This document shows positions 8,753 through 17,552 of a DNA stretch of 31,701 nt, in pieces (the first letter of the stretch is position 1; each line of letters begins with the position of its first letter). This DNA comes from XYA12-FULL-58-9 sp001798605 (GTDB lineage: Bacteria > Myxococcota > XYA12-FULL-58-9), in contig DAINMX010000058.1 in the NCBI GenBank assembly GCA_036736205.1, positions 1 to 31,701 of the forward strand. The letters run 5' to 3'. The notes under the pieces were generated by a model. It saw only the letters and a program-made list of their open reading frames with translations. It did not search any database and was not told the DNA's origin. The translations under genes were made by a program, and so were the position numbers.

Positions 8753-8773
8753 ATGTGAATTATCAACTCACAT
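8753..8773. promoter_or_regulatory. Inverted repeat ATGTGA-N9-TCACAT in the divergent spacer
   Basis: Perfect 6-bp arms are separated by 9 bases in the AT-rich spacer between mraZ and the outward-facing lipoprotein gene. A second inverted pair, TTACAT (8727-8732) and ATGTAA (8748-8753), lies immediately upstream. The TGTGA/TCACA halves resemble a CRP-family site, but the spacing is 9 rather than 6, so a different regulator or chance is possible. Confidence 0.35.
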
Positions 8774-8792
8774 AAGTAATTACGCGTAAAAC

Positions 8793-8821
8793 TTGACATC
8801 TTTCTGTGTGCGTTCATCGAT
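8793..8821 (+). promoter_or_regulatory. Possible promoter for the lipoprotein gene at 9024
   Basis: A consensus -35 box TTGACA (8793-8798) is followed at 17 bases by the weak hexamer ATCGAT. If used, it would give an untranslated leader of nearly 200 bases. The -10 match is poor, so the call rests mainly on the -35 box and position. Confidence 0.25.
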
Positions 8822-8827
8822 CTCAGA

Positions 8828-9006
8828 CCACCGGTGGGATGGGACCCACAAAGCGCAAGATCCGCTGGGTGCCGAAAATTAAGTGCGCACCCGATTGAAG
8901 GGCAACCACGGCGTGGGTAATGCCGATAACCGAAAAGTCTGTGTTTTTTTGGTTGCTGATTGGCAACCCACCAGTTAATGACCCACTGGCGGCGATGAAA
9001 GCCGCC
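8828..9006 (+). promoter_or_regulatory. Potentially structured 5' leader with competing hairpins
   Basis: The spacer ahead of the gene at 9024 holds many exact pairings, several mutually exclusive. GTGGG (8834-8838) pairs with CCCAC (8845-8849), while ACCCA (8844-8848) can instead pair with TGGGT (8866-8870). GGGTGC (8867-8872) also pairs with GCACCC (8887-8892). GGTTGC (8951-8956) pairs with GCAACC at either 8902-8907 or 8963-8968. CCAGT (8971-8975) pairs with ACTGG (8985-8989), or GGCGGC (8988-8993) with GCCGCC (9001-9006), just before the GGAGG ribosome-binding site at 9014. This is compatible with a regulatory leader, but I could not match it to a known riboswitch class. Confidence 0.35.
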
Positions 9007-9023
9007 TCGTTCTGGAGGTCTTC

Positions 9024-10991
9024 ATGGCAAAGGGATGTTGGCTGATTATTGGCGCAACGCTACTGTCGTCCTGCGCGTCAGATGAGGGCCTGAACCGCAA
9101 TGCCCCGCGTGCAGACATCAAGGTGTATACCGAAGGTCAGGCCTACCTCGATTTCTCCAGCGAAGCCTTGCGAATCAACCTCGGCGAGGTTCCGGTGTTC
9201 GCCACCAAGTGGGCACTCTTCCAAGTTGAGAATCCGACCGGCGTCGATTTGGAGATCACCTCTATTGACTACAACGAGGAAGAAACCGTCGGGCAAAGAT
9301 GGGGACAGCCTGTGTGGGCGGACCTCGCAAAGATCGCCAAGGAAGACCGCGCTCGCCCACTGGAAGAAGACGGCCCCGGCGTTCCGTTCGCCATCCCCGT
9401 GTACGAAACCTATCTCATTGGCTTCCCCTACTCCCCCCTGGAGGAGGGCACCCACCAGGCGAAAGCCATCATCTATTCCAATGCCACCAACGGCAGCACG
9501 ATCGAGATCACTATCGAAGCGCAAGCCACCTTTACCGGGGTACCTGATATCCAGGTACAGTATGGCGCCTATGTGGGGCCGAACCCCGAGGACTGCGTCG
9601 ACACCAACGGCGATTTCATCGTCGACACCTGCCGGATCCCCGAGGAGCACGCCCTCGACTTCGGCAACATCGGGCGGATGCGCAAGGGCACACAACACCT
9701 TTATATACGCAACACTGCGGAGTGCGAACCTTACCTCGGCGTTGACGCTTGCACGATCTGCTCGTTGACCGTCGACAAGAACCCCGACCTGAAGAACATA
9801 GGTTTCGGCTTCATGCCCGGTACTAACTTGGGAACTGAAAATGACGTGCCTGTGGACAGCGGTGGCCGACAACTCTGCTTCGACGCATATGATGAGGAAG
9901 GTACCCCCGTCGGTGAGAAAATTCCCTGCTTCTCGTTCCTCGGCTCGATGGCAACGCCCTTCCCCATCGCCCAACGCAACATGAACCCTCCGTGTGCGGA
10001 ACCTGGTGAAGTCAAGCTGCGCATGAACTTCGACGCCCCCAATGAGCTTGCTGAGTTCAAGACGGTGGTCATTATAGAGAGCAACGATCCCGACGAGCCG
10101 GTCATCGAGATCCCCGTCAGAGCCCGTGCGAGCGACGCCCCCATTGCCATCGCCAAGTTCCGCGAGCGGGATCCCACAAACCCCAGCGCTCCGTGGACCA
10201 ATCCCAATGACATTCAGCCTCTGGCACGCGTCTATTTCGACGGTCGGGATTCCTATGATTCCATCGATCCGACTGACCCAAGTCGAATCACCACCTACCG
10301 CTGGGAAGTGATTCGTCATCCGAGTGGCCTCGACGTCAACGACTTCCAGATGCAATCACAGAACGGCCCGCTGTTCTCGTTTTGGCTGCCGTTTGCTGGC
10401 GAATACACGGTGCAGCTCAAGGTCACCAATCGCGACGGCATGCAAAGCGGCGACACCGAGGAATCAAAGGTGGAGTTCGACGTGATTCCCGGTAGCCGCA
10501 TGCACATACAGCTCAGCTGGGACGACTCGACCAACGACCAGGACCTGCATCTCATGTACCTGCCGGAGACCGAGAATCTCTGCTACACACCCTGGGATTG
10601 CTACTTTAGCAACAAGACGCCACAGTGGTTCGACAACGCGGCAGTCGCAGATGGATCCAATCCTCGCCTCGACATCGACGACACCCATGGCCTGGGACCC
10701 GAGAACATCAACATCGACGCTCCAGAACCTGGCACCTACCGCATCGCCATTCATTACTGGGCCGACTACGATGACCACTCCCCGACCCGCAACACAGTGC
10801 GGGTGTACCTCAATGGATTGCAGGTCGGCGAATATCGTCGTACCCACGCCGAGGAAACGGAATGGTTGGTGGGAGACATCACCTGGCTGCCAGGTAACAC
10901 CGGCTTTGTCACCCCCTACCCCAGCGACGCTGCAGGGCAGATCGGAACGGTCACGCCGTTCTTGCGTAGCGACTGCAGCGGCGGTTTCTAA
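9024..10991 (+). CDS. Large lipoprotein with choice-of-anchor-like, PKD and YfaP/DUF2135-like domains
   Basis: A 655-aa predicted lipoprotein. The signal peptide ends in a lipobox (LLSSC, Cys17), so the mature protein should be lipid-anchored in the envelope. Residues about 20-365 hold two Ig-like units of the ASH/choice-of-anchor D type, with the phrases ALDFGNIG and IIESNDPDEP and several paired cysteines. Residues about 370-488 form a PKD-like domain (VYFDGRDSYDS, GEYTVQLKVTNRDG). Residues about 490-630 resemble a YfaP/DUF2135 carbohydrate-binding-like module (LSWDDSTNDQDLHL, GPENINIDAPEPGTYRIAIHYW). GGAGG five bases before the ATG supports the start. It ends 14 bases from the convergent rnd gene. 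Function is unknown; surface structure or ligand binding is inferred. Confidence 0.85.
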   Translation: MAKGCWLIIGATLLSSCASDEGLNRNAPRADIKVYTEGQAYLDFSSEALRINLGEVPVFATKWALFQVENPTGVDLEITSIDYNEEETVGQRWGQPVWADLAKIAKEDRARPLEEDGPGVPFAIPVYETYLIGFPYSPLEEGTHQAKAIIYSNATNGSTIEITIEAQATFTGVPDIQVQYGAYVGPNPEDCVDTNGDFIVDTCRIPEEHALDFGNIGRMRKGTQHLYIRNTAECEPYLGVDACTICSLTVDKNPDLKNIGFGFMPGTNLGTENDVPVDSGGRQLCFDAYDEEGTPVGEKIPCFSFLGSMATPFPIAQRNMNPPCAEPGEVKLRMNFDAPNELAEFKTVVIIESNDPDEPVIEIPVRARASDAPIAIAKFRERDPTNPSAPWTNPNDIQPLARVYFDGRDSYDSIDPTDPSRITTYRWEVIRHPSGLDVNDFQMQSQNGPLFSFWLPFAGEYTVQLKVTNRDGMQSGDTEESKVEFDVIPGSRMHIQLSWDDSTNDQDLHLMYLPETENLCYTPWDCYFSNKTPQWFDNAAVADGSNPRLDIDDTHGLGPENINIDAPEPGTYRIAIHYWADYDDHSPTRNTVRVYLNGLQVGEYRRTHAEETEWLVGDITWLPGNTGFVTPYPSDAAGQIGTVTPFLRSDCSGGF

Positions 10992-11005
10992 CCCGGGGCT
11001 AACAA

Positions 11006-12160
11006 CTACCCGCGAATGAGGGCAATCAGGGGCTCGGTGATGATCGGCCCCCGCCATCCCTGGAGCTCGGGGACCTCGCGCACCTGCTCCGCCTCAGCGG
11101 GTCCTAGACGGGCGAGGTCTTCGAGCACGGCATTGCCAAGCATGACCTCCGGTTCGAGACCAATCTTCGCTGCTTCGACCTTGCGCACGTTCCGCAGCGC
11201 TTCATAACGATCTCGCGCTGCCGGATCGAGAAATCGACCGCTGCGACGACGGTGTGAGCTCGCCGGTGGGCACTCCTTGACCGGAGTGGCCTTGCGTACA
11301 GCATTGACGATCTCTTGGCCAAAAAGATCGATACCCCCGCGGCGCAATCCGGGCCGTGACGCAAATGTCTGCAGCGACTTTGGCGGATCCATGGCGATCT
11401 CAACCAGCAGGCTGTCGCCAAAGACCTTGAAAGGAGGGCGATCCAAACGGGCGGCGATCTTGTGGCGAGCGGCATGCAAGGCACGGATTCGTCCCAAGAC
11501 CACCGGCGACAGATTCCGAATACCGCGAATGCGCCAGAAACCATCCGCACTCGCACCATTCGAACGCTCTGAGATGCGCTGGGCTATGGCCGGCAAGCGT
11601 TCGAAATCCTCCTCCGCCCACGCCAACCGCTTGGCCGCACGCAATTCGTCGCTCATCATCTCGACCAAACGCTCCAAGTAGTGCGTGTCACACCGCGCGT
11701 AGGAAATCTGCTCAGGGCTAAGAGGCCGCCGCGTCCAATCTGAACGCTGCAATCGTTTGTTGGCCTCATGACCGAATCGCTCACGCAGAATCGTTGCCAG
11801 ACCAAAGTTCGTGTTACCGAGCAAACGACTCGCCACCATCGTGTCCCACAGCCCCTGCAGCTTGAAGCCAAAATCCCGGCCCAAGCAGATCAGATCGTAG
11901 CAGGCGTCATGAAAAATCTTGATGTGCTTGGGATCGGCAAAAAGAGGGCCGAGGAGCTCCAAGCTCGGCAGGGCGAGGACATCAATAATGGCGTCTTCCC
12001 CCCCAACACTCATCTGCAAGAGGCACACCTTCTCCGGATAGTGATGGAAGGAATCACTTTCTGTATCGACAGCAATGAAGCGAGAGCGACTGCAGTGCTT
12101 TACCCACGCCGCCAGCTCCGTCTCAGTATCGATGTACCGCGGTGCTGCAAGATCACACAC
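11006..12160 (-). CDS. rnd: Ribonuclease D family 3'-5' exoribonuclease with HRDC domain
   Basis: A DEDDy exonuclease that in the known family trims tRNA and other stable RNA 3' ends in the cytoplasm. Exo I is VDTESDSF (Asp32, Glu34), Exo II is HDACYDL (Asp89) and Exo III is SYARCDTHYL (Tyr154, Asp158). An HRDC-like region follows (about 205-290), then a second helical region. Length from GTG 12160 is 384 aa, normal for RNase D. No ATG lies near the expected N-terminus. The open frame runs on to 12541, but that part is antisense to the next lipoprotein gene and resembles no exonuclease. The exact start is uncertain because the ribosome-binding site is weak. Confidence 0.9.
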   Translation of the reverse strand: MCDLAAPRYIDTETELAAWVKHCSRSRFIAVDTESDSFHHYPEKVCLLQMSVGGEDAIIDVLALPSLELLGPLFADPKHIKIFHDACYDLICLGRDFGFKLQGLWDTMVASRLLGNTNFGLATILRERFGHEANKRLQRSDWTRRPLSPEQISYARCDTHYLERLVEMMSDELRAAKRLAWAEEDFERLPAIAQRISERSNGASADGFWRIRGIRNLSPVVLGRIRALHAARHKIAARLDRPPFKVFGDSLLVEIAMDPPKSLQTFASRPGLRRGGIDLFGQEIVNAVRKATPVKECPPASSHRRRSGRFLDPAARDRYEALRNVRKVEAAKIGLEPEVMLGNAVLEDLARLGPAEAEQVREVPELQGWRGPIITEPLIALIRG

Positions 12161-12292
12161 CGTGCCGACAATAGGCCAACGCCGGGCAACACTCCAGAGC
12201 TTTTGGAACAGAAACAAACATCTGTAGCATTTTCCGAAAATGGGTCGAGTCGAGAAAATGCGACAGCCCATGCAATGTGGTGCACCTCTGGT

Positions 12293-12298
12293 TATACT
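12293..12298 (+). promoter_or_regulatory. TATACT, possible -10 box just before the gene at 12305
   Basis: TATACT ends six bases before the ATG of the large lipoprotein gene and there is no convincing ribosome-binding site between them. If this is the -10 box, transcription would start at or next to the ATG, giving a leaderless message. No good -35 box is seen at 16-18 bases. Confidence 0.25.
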
Positions 12299-12304
12299 CC
12301 TTGG

Positions 12305-15106
12305 ATGAGACGAGTCGCACCTACTCTCCTTCTGGTGTGGTTTCTTGCCTGCGACAGTGGCGGAGCGGGTTGCACAGACTGCACTGGAACACCGGTCACC
12401 CCATACCCCGACCCACCACCTGCGGGGGGGGAGCTGCAAAGTCATGCAGTGCGGGCTCGTTTGACACAGAACCTCCTCGAGTTCTTGCGCACCCACCTCC
12501 CGAGCTTGGTTGGTTCGTTCTTCACCGTAGAGAACGGTCAAGCCATCTATTATCTCGATGAGACCCTGTTCAATCCCTCGAGCGACCCCTTCTTCTTGCG
12601 AGACGCCTGCATCGGCCCACCCGTCGAGCCTTGTGCAAACCGCGACAATCCAGCAGCCGAAATCGGTGCGACCTATCCGTCGAAGATCTCCCTCGACCTC
12701 GATGACCTCGCCCGTGCCATCGAGCTCGACTGGCTCGAGCCCAATAGCGACGGTGATCCCGGCATTAGACTATCGATCAAGAACTTCGAGCTGTTTGTAG
12801 ACCTCGCCCTGGTCATCAACATCCCCGACTTCACCGGTGTAGCTGCTTGCCACGTTCAGAGTGAGAGCGGCATGGCAGCGGTCGAAGTTCAAGAGCTGTC
12901 CTTTGACCTGCGGCTCGGCATTGATGAGAGCGGAGCGCGGCCCACCATCCAGAGCAGTGTCGAGGAATCTGTCGTCTATATTGGCGACGCAGCGGACGAC
13001 TCGATTCTGCACCTGCAGGTTTCGCCGTGCATGTCCGGCTCAGATCCCGTCTGCGACGATCCGCGTTGTTACGGTGCCTGGGGTCCCTTCGAAGCACCTG
13101 ACTGCATAGGCGTATGCGGCCTACTCGACCTGTTCTCGCAGCTCGGCGGTTTCCTCACCCAGGTGCTGCGACCTATGCTCGATACGCTCGGGCCGTCTCT
13201 TGCCGACGCCGTGTCCCAGGCTCTGACGGGAGCCCTCGAGCAAGTGCCGCTCGAAATCGAAACGAGTTTCAATGTCGCCGACCTGGGCGGCGAAATCCTC
13301 TCTGAAGTGCAACCGATTCACCTCAAGATCGGCGCGTCCAAAGACCTCGACATTCGGGGCACCGGTCCCGGATTCGGTCTCGACCTCGGTCTCGACGGCG
13401 GTGCCACAGTTCCCAATGTTGCTGCCTGCGCACTGGATGCCGCGCCTCCACCGCTCGAGGATCTCGGCGGCGATCCACCCGACTATTCGGGTTTCGTCGA
13501 AGTCTACGACGACACTGAGGGGACATCACACTTCGAGGCCTACCACCTCGCCGCTGCGGTATCTGAGGCCATGGTGGCACAAGTGTTCTGGAGCGCATTT
13601 CAGAGCGGTATTCTCTGTGTCACCGTCGACTCCTTTGACATCCTGGCCCTCACAAATGGTGAGTTCGCGCTGGCCGGTGCCACACTGATGGACTTCGACG
13701 CCCGTTTGGTGGGCCTCACCGAGCCCGCCACGCCCCTGATCTTCGGTTTGCAAGCCACCACCGGGCCATCCATCCGTCTCGGTGCCGGACGGATGGTGGG
13801 CACCGAGATCCAAGACCCTCTGGTGGAGATCATCCTGGATGACGTCGCGCTCAATATCTACATGTTCATTGACGACCAGTTCATGCGAATCACTGGTATC
13901 ATGACTGACTTGGTCATTCGCATGGGTGTGGAGCGTACTCCCGAGCACGCGCTGCAGGTCGTCCTCGACGAGGTCTCGCTGGTTGACACACGGCAACTCT
14001 ACAACGAGCTCGCCCCTGCGGCCGATCTATCTGGGCTGCTTGAGCTCATCATCGACATCGTCACCAACCAATTTCTGGCTGACAGCCTGCGCTTCGAGAT
14101 CAACCTCACCAACGTCCTCAGTGACGCTCTGGGAACGCCACTCTACATGCGCCTCAACGCCCTGCGCCGCGACCTCGGTCCCACAGACGCCGCCTACCTG
14201 TCGGTGTTTGCGACTCTCTGTGACGAAGATCAGGTGGCGAACGCAGACAACCTCTCGTGTTACCTCCCCGGCGGTGTCGACGGTCGAAGCCTCATCTCTA
14301 CTTCAGTGCGTCTTGCCGATTCGAGCTCGATGTACCAGGATGTGCCAGACCCAGCTCAGTTCCCACCAGAGCGTTGGTTGGCAGCACCAAGTGGCCGCAC
14401 CCTATTGGCGGTCGAGTCCGGTCCCCAGGCACCAAATGCATATCTCTATCAATACCGCATCGACGGCAGCGCTTGGAGCCGTTTCCGCGGCGCACCGAAC
14501 GGCCGCCTCGAAGTATCCAGTCCTAGATTACGAATGCTCGGTCAGCACCACATCGAAGTCCGTGCCCGCCACGTGCGCGACTACACGCAGTTGAGCGCGC
14601 CCCAGAGCGTTTACGCCTTGGTGGATCCCGAGCGTCCCACGGTCACCCTTCACCGCAGCAACAACGAGGTGGCAGTCGATGTTCTCGAGCACGGCTCCCC
14701 GGATGACGTCGAGATTTGGAGCCGTTGGTCTCACCCCCATGCAACCGAAACAGAAACCGATTCGGTCGAATGGCAACGAAGCGATACCCAAATCGACATC
14801 ACCCTGATGCGCGGCACCTTGGAAGTGATGGCGCGCGACGCCGCAGGCAATACTTCGGAGATTGCATCCATCGCATTGGGAGATTTCTCGACAACGAGAC
14901 CAGCAGTTCCCGACGACGCACCCGCCACCACCAGCGGCTGCGACTCCAGGGGCTCAGGCTCGACTCCCACTGCCTGGCTAGGGTTGGGAGTAGCCGTAAT
15001 GGCCGCGCTTCGTCGGCGGTGGTCAAAATGCCGACTTTCCGGTGCTGCACTCAGCTCAAAGGCACCAGTTTCTCGGTGCGCTGGGCATCAATCAACTCAC
15101 GGTTGA
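12305..15106 (+). CDS. Large predicted lipoprotein with MYXO-CTERM-like tail
   Basis: A 933-aa exported protein. MRRVAPTLLLVWFLAC is a signal peptide with a lipobox-like end (FLAC), followed by a Cys-rich, Pro-rich linker. The body, about 45-640, alternates amphipathic strands with helices (for example LADAVSQALTGALEQVPLEI), loosely recalling tubular lipid-binding folds, but I do not recognise a family. Residues about 700-860 look like Ig-type strands (YQYRIDGSAWSRFRG, LEVMARDAAGNTSE). Near 875-910 a Cys-containing GCDSRGSGS segment, a hydrophobic helix (AWLGLGVAVMAAL) and RRR form a MYXO-CTERM-like sorting signal. About 24 extra residues follow it, and the gene overlaps the convergent acylase by 56 bp. 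The open frame starts at 11768 on paper, but that part is antisense to rnd. Confidence 0.8.
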   Translation: MRRVAPTLLLVWFLACDSGGAGCTDCTGTPVTPYPDPPPAGGELQSHAVRARLTQNLLEFLRTHLPSLVGSFFTVENGQAIYYLDETLFNPSSDPFFLRDACIGPPVEPCANRDNPAAEIGATYPSKISLDLDDLARAIELDWLEPNSDGDPGIRLSIKNFELFVDLALVINIPDFTGVAACHVQSESGMAAVEVQELSFDLRLGIDESGARPTIQSSVEESVVYIGDAADDSILHLQVSPCMSGSDPVCDDPRCYGAWGPFEAPDCIGVCGLLDLFSQLGGFLTQVLRPMLDTLGPSLADAVSQALTGALEQVPLEIETSFNVADLGGEILSEVQPIHLKIGASKDLDIRGTGPGFGLDLGLDGGATVPNVAACALDAAPPPLEDLGGDPPDYSGFVEVYDDTEGTSHFEAYHLAAAVSEAMVAQVFWSAFQSGILCVTVDSFDILALTNGEFALAGATLMDFDARLVGLTEPATPLIFGLQATTGPSIRLGAGRMVGTEIQDPLVEIILDDVALNIYMFIDDQFMRITGIMTDLVIRMGVERTPEHALQVVLDEVSLVDTRQLYNELAPAADLSGLLELIIDIVTNQFLADSLRFEINLTNVLSDALGTPLYMRLNALRRDLGPTDAAYLSVFATLCDEDQVANADNLSCYLPGGVDGRSLISTSVRLADSSSMYQDVPDPAQFPPERWLAAPSGRTLLAVESGPQAPNAYLYQYRIDGSAWSRFRGAPNGRLEVSSPRLRMLGQHHIEVRARHVRDYTQLSAPQSVYALVDPERPTVTLHRSNNEVAVDVLEHGSPDDVEIWSRWSHPHATETETDSVEWQRSDTQIDITLMRGTLEVMARDAAGNTSEIASIALGDFSTTRPAVPDDAPATTSGCDSRGSGSTPTAWLGLGVAVMAALRRRWSKCRLSGAALSSKAPVSRCAGHQSTHG

Positions 15107-17372
15107 CCGGTGCTGGTTTGAGACGACCTGCGAGAAAATCTCTCAACTGGTCATCGTAATGTTGTGACAATCGGTCCCCACTTTGCCCAGCTGGGAGAAT
15201 CGTCCCGGCCGCATCTCTGTTTCTGGCGCTCGCGACAAACCGCATAGCCGGTCCCACTCGCACACCAAGGTGGTGCGGCCACACGTCTCCCCTGTTCACC
15301 GTGTCTGGCGCTCCACCGACGGGTTGGGGACCAATGTCGAAAAGATTGCCAAGGAAGGTGGAAGAAAGCCGATGCCGCAAAACCATCGGATGCAGGACGC
15401 CCCATTTCCAGGTACTCGGCTCATCACCCATCGCCTCGCGGCAGGTAGACAGAGTCTGTCGGAAAGAAAAGCGCACAACCTCCACAACGTCGACACCCAG
15501 CGCTGCGAGGCGCGGGGCAAGGCGCTCAAGACACAGGGCCGGCTCTCCGACAAAAGCGCCAAGCTCAGCAAATGCGAAGGCCGCATCATCACCGGCGAGC
15601 CGACGCACAACCTCGCGACCTGTCTTGAGCGCCATGGTAATACCAATGGCGGCACCAGAAGAATCGGCGTTGGTGTCTCCATCCCACTGTCGCCAGATCT
15701 CTGCGGCCTCGCGCTCGAAGGGTCGGGGAGCATCGAACAACCCATCGGTGCCACCGACAACTCCGAGCAATGAGTCTCGCATGTCACGTCCCCACGCGGA
15801 GAAGGTGTCCAGCTGCAATGCCGCAAGATCTTCGCGAGTGACGTGGTCGCCGAGCTCTTCGAGTCGCGCACGCAGACGGTTAAACCGGTGCGGTGCCTCG
15901 AACAAGCCTCCGAGCTCGTAGGGATAGCTGCCGGGAGCCGGCCGATTGTTCGCAGTGACGATGTATCCCCGTTCGGGGTCTAGCTCCCGAGGTAGGTGCT
16001 CTCGCGGTACGAAGCCTTGCCAATCCCACTCACCGGTCCACCCAGGCAGCGGTCGCACCGGGGTGCCATGACGTCGCCGGGGAATGGCACCTGCCAGCAC
16101 AAAACCAATATCCCCACAGGCACCAGCGTAACTGATGGCGTAGGGAGGGCAAACCAGATGCCTGGTTGCGTCGAAGAACTCCTCGCGACTGGTCGCGGTC
16201 CACATTCCCAACAAACCGTCGAGATCACACGACGGTCGGTGTCCACTCCACGCGACCGCAAACTCCATGCCCCGCGCAGGCCGCGTGGCGATCGTCTGCA
16301 AAAGTGGCCCATGTCGTGTCTCGCGGATGATGTGCTCTCGGCGACCCTCACCCCGCACCGAGAACACCTCCCGACGCCGATGCAAAGTTTGCCAGCCATC
16401 CGGCGTCAAGTAGCGATTGGCATCTCGGGGGTGCAGCTTCTCTGCGAACACATCGAGGTCTTGCACCAACCCCGCAGTGATCCCCCATGTATGCGCTGGC
16501 GTCCGGCCAATGCCGATGCCCGGCACTCCCGCCACTGCAAACCCCTGCAAATCGAAGCCACCACCGACCATGTGGATCTCATGCCATGGCAAGGGTGCGG
16601 TCAAGGTCAGGTGGGTGTCGTTTGCGAGCAATGCGTCGCCACTCGCGCTGTGTGACGCCGCGACAGCAACGCAGTTGCTCCCCACACCCGGCGCGTTGCC
16701 AAATCCCAGCGCGGTGTCTGCGGCGCTGCGCGTGAAAACAAGGTCCCTCGCTATCCTGGCCCAGCTCACCTCATCGATGATGCTCGATCTGCCGGGTGTC
16801 ACGTGGGGACACAACCGACTGGCGACGTCACCCGGCAGCCCCGCAGCCTGCAACAACGCCCCATACAGAATCGCCCTCCAGGCAAAATTGAGCTCGAAGG
16901 CCACCGCACGCAGCATCAAGAGCGAATCGGTGGGTGACCAGGGGGCCACAGGCAGGCCCATGAGTTGGTGCTCGATGGAGCGTTTGCCCGTGGCCAAGAA
17001 TGCGTTGACGCCGGCGGCGTAGGCCTCAAGGATCTGTTGCGCCGCAGGCGAGTGAAGGGGCAGAGACTCTTTGGCCGCACGCGCCAAACCGAAGGCGCGG
17101 AGCATAACGTCGACGTCAAAGGTGGTACGCTCTTTGACGTGAATCGTGTTGTCTCGCCAAGGGATCTTGCGCATGCCAAGCATTTCCGCGAGACGCCCGC
17201 CCGCACCGTGACGGTTGTAATCAATCTGAAACAACCGGTCGCGAGCGGTTACAAACCCTTGGGCAAAGAAGAGATCGTCACGCGTCTCGGCATAAATATG
17301 CGCGACGCCGCGGTTATCGGTGATGATCTCGACCCGTTTCTGCAAACCCCCGATGCGCAAAGAACTGGGCAT
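15051..17372 (-). CDS. Penicillin acylase family Ntn hydrolase
   Basis: A 773-aa member of the penicillin G acylase / aculeacin A acylase family, N-terminal-nucleophile enzymes that hydrolyse amide bonds of acylated substrates (beta-lactams, lipopeptides, acyl-homoserine lactones). The alpha-chain start is typical (VEIITDNRGVAHIYAETRDDLFFAQGFVTARDRLFQID). The predicted autocleavage site is G231/S232 (PGVGSNCVAVAAS), with Ser232 as the new N-terminal nucleophile. The segment SGDALLANDTHL just after it is also typical. I chose ATG 17372 because the family homology begins immediately; it gives no signal peptide, so the enzyme may be cytoplasmic or exported by another route. Longer starts exist up to 17591 (for example ATG near 17447). 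Its true substrate cannot be read from sequence. Confidence 0.88.
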   Translation of the reverse strand: MPSSLRIGGLQKRVEIITDNRGVAHIYAETRDDLFFAQGFVTARDRLFQIDYNRHGAGGRLAEMLGMRKIPWRDNTIHVKERTTFDVDVMLRAFGLARAAKESLPLHSPAAQQILEAYAAGVNAFLATGKRSIEHQLMGLPVAPWSPTDSLLMLRAVAFELNFAWRAILYGALLQAAGLPGDVASRLCPHVTPGRSSIIDEVSWARIARDLVFTRSAADTALGFGNAPGVGSNCVAVAASHSASGDALLANDTHLTLTAPLPWHEIHMVGGGFDLQGFAVAGVPGIGIGRTPAHTWGITAGLVQDLDVFAEKLHPRDANRYLTPDGWQTLHRRREVFSVRGEGRREHIIRETRHGPLLQTIATRPARGMEFAVAWSGHRPSCDLDGLLGMWTATSREEFFDATRHLVCPPYAISYAGACGDIGFVLAGAIPRRRHGTPVRPLPGWTGEWDWQGFVPREHLPRELDPERGYIVTANNRPAPGSYPYELGGLFEAPHRFNRLRARLEELGDHVTREDLAALQLDTFSAWGRDMRDSLLGVVGGTDGLFDAPRPFEREAAEIWRQWDGDTNADSSGAAIGITMALKTGREVVRRLAGDDAAFAFAELGAFVGEPALCLERLAPRLAALGVDVVEVVRFSFRQTLSTCREAMGDEPSTWKWGVLHPMVLRHRLSSTFLGNLFDIGPQPVGGAPDTVNRGDVWPHHLGVRVGPAMRFVASARNRDAAGTILPAGQSGDRLSQHYDDQLRDFLAGRLKPAPVNRELIDAQRTEKLVPLS

Positions 17373-17381
17373 ATGCTTTCG

Positions 17382-17397
17382 CCTGGAGGACTCCAGG
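17382..17397. promoter_or_regulatory. 16-bp palindrome between acylase and folE-like genes
   Basis: CCTGGAG-GA-CTCCAGG is a perfect 7-bp inverted repeat with a 2-bp centre. It lies 10 bases upstream of the acylase start, and a minus-strand TTGACA (17416-17411) is spaced so that the -10 position falls inside the palindrome. This arrangement suits a repressor operator, though the -10 hexamer itself is poor. Confidence 0.4.
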
Positions 17398-17552
17398 GTT
17401 CGTTGGACGATGTCAAAAACACCACGGGCGGGGCTGTCTAAACGCATACTCGGCCACCAGAATGAGCAGTTGATCGCAACCGCCACATAGTGGACCATCG
17501 CCGTTTCCGTGGCAAGATGACCACCTCTTCCGCTTTGGAAGGAAAACAAAAT

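Noticed and set aside
8828..8940. Cyclic-di-GMP (GEMM) riboswitch, suggested by GGGACCCACAAAGC and GGGTAATGCCGATAACCGA
   Set aside because: The order of conserved segments and the core around the ligand site do not match the GEMM-I consensus; only short fragments look similar.
9078..10355. Long minus-strand open frame (425 aa) opposite the PKD lipoprotein gene
   Set aside because: It is antisense to a gene with a clear signal peptide, ribosome-binding site and recognisable domains. Its product resembles no family, and long shadow frames are expected in GC-rich DNA.
11768..12304. N-terminal extension of the large lipoprotein frame
   Set aside because: This stretch is antisense to the conserved exonuclease motifs of rnd, while the signal peptide starts at ATG 12305.
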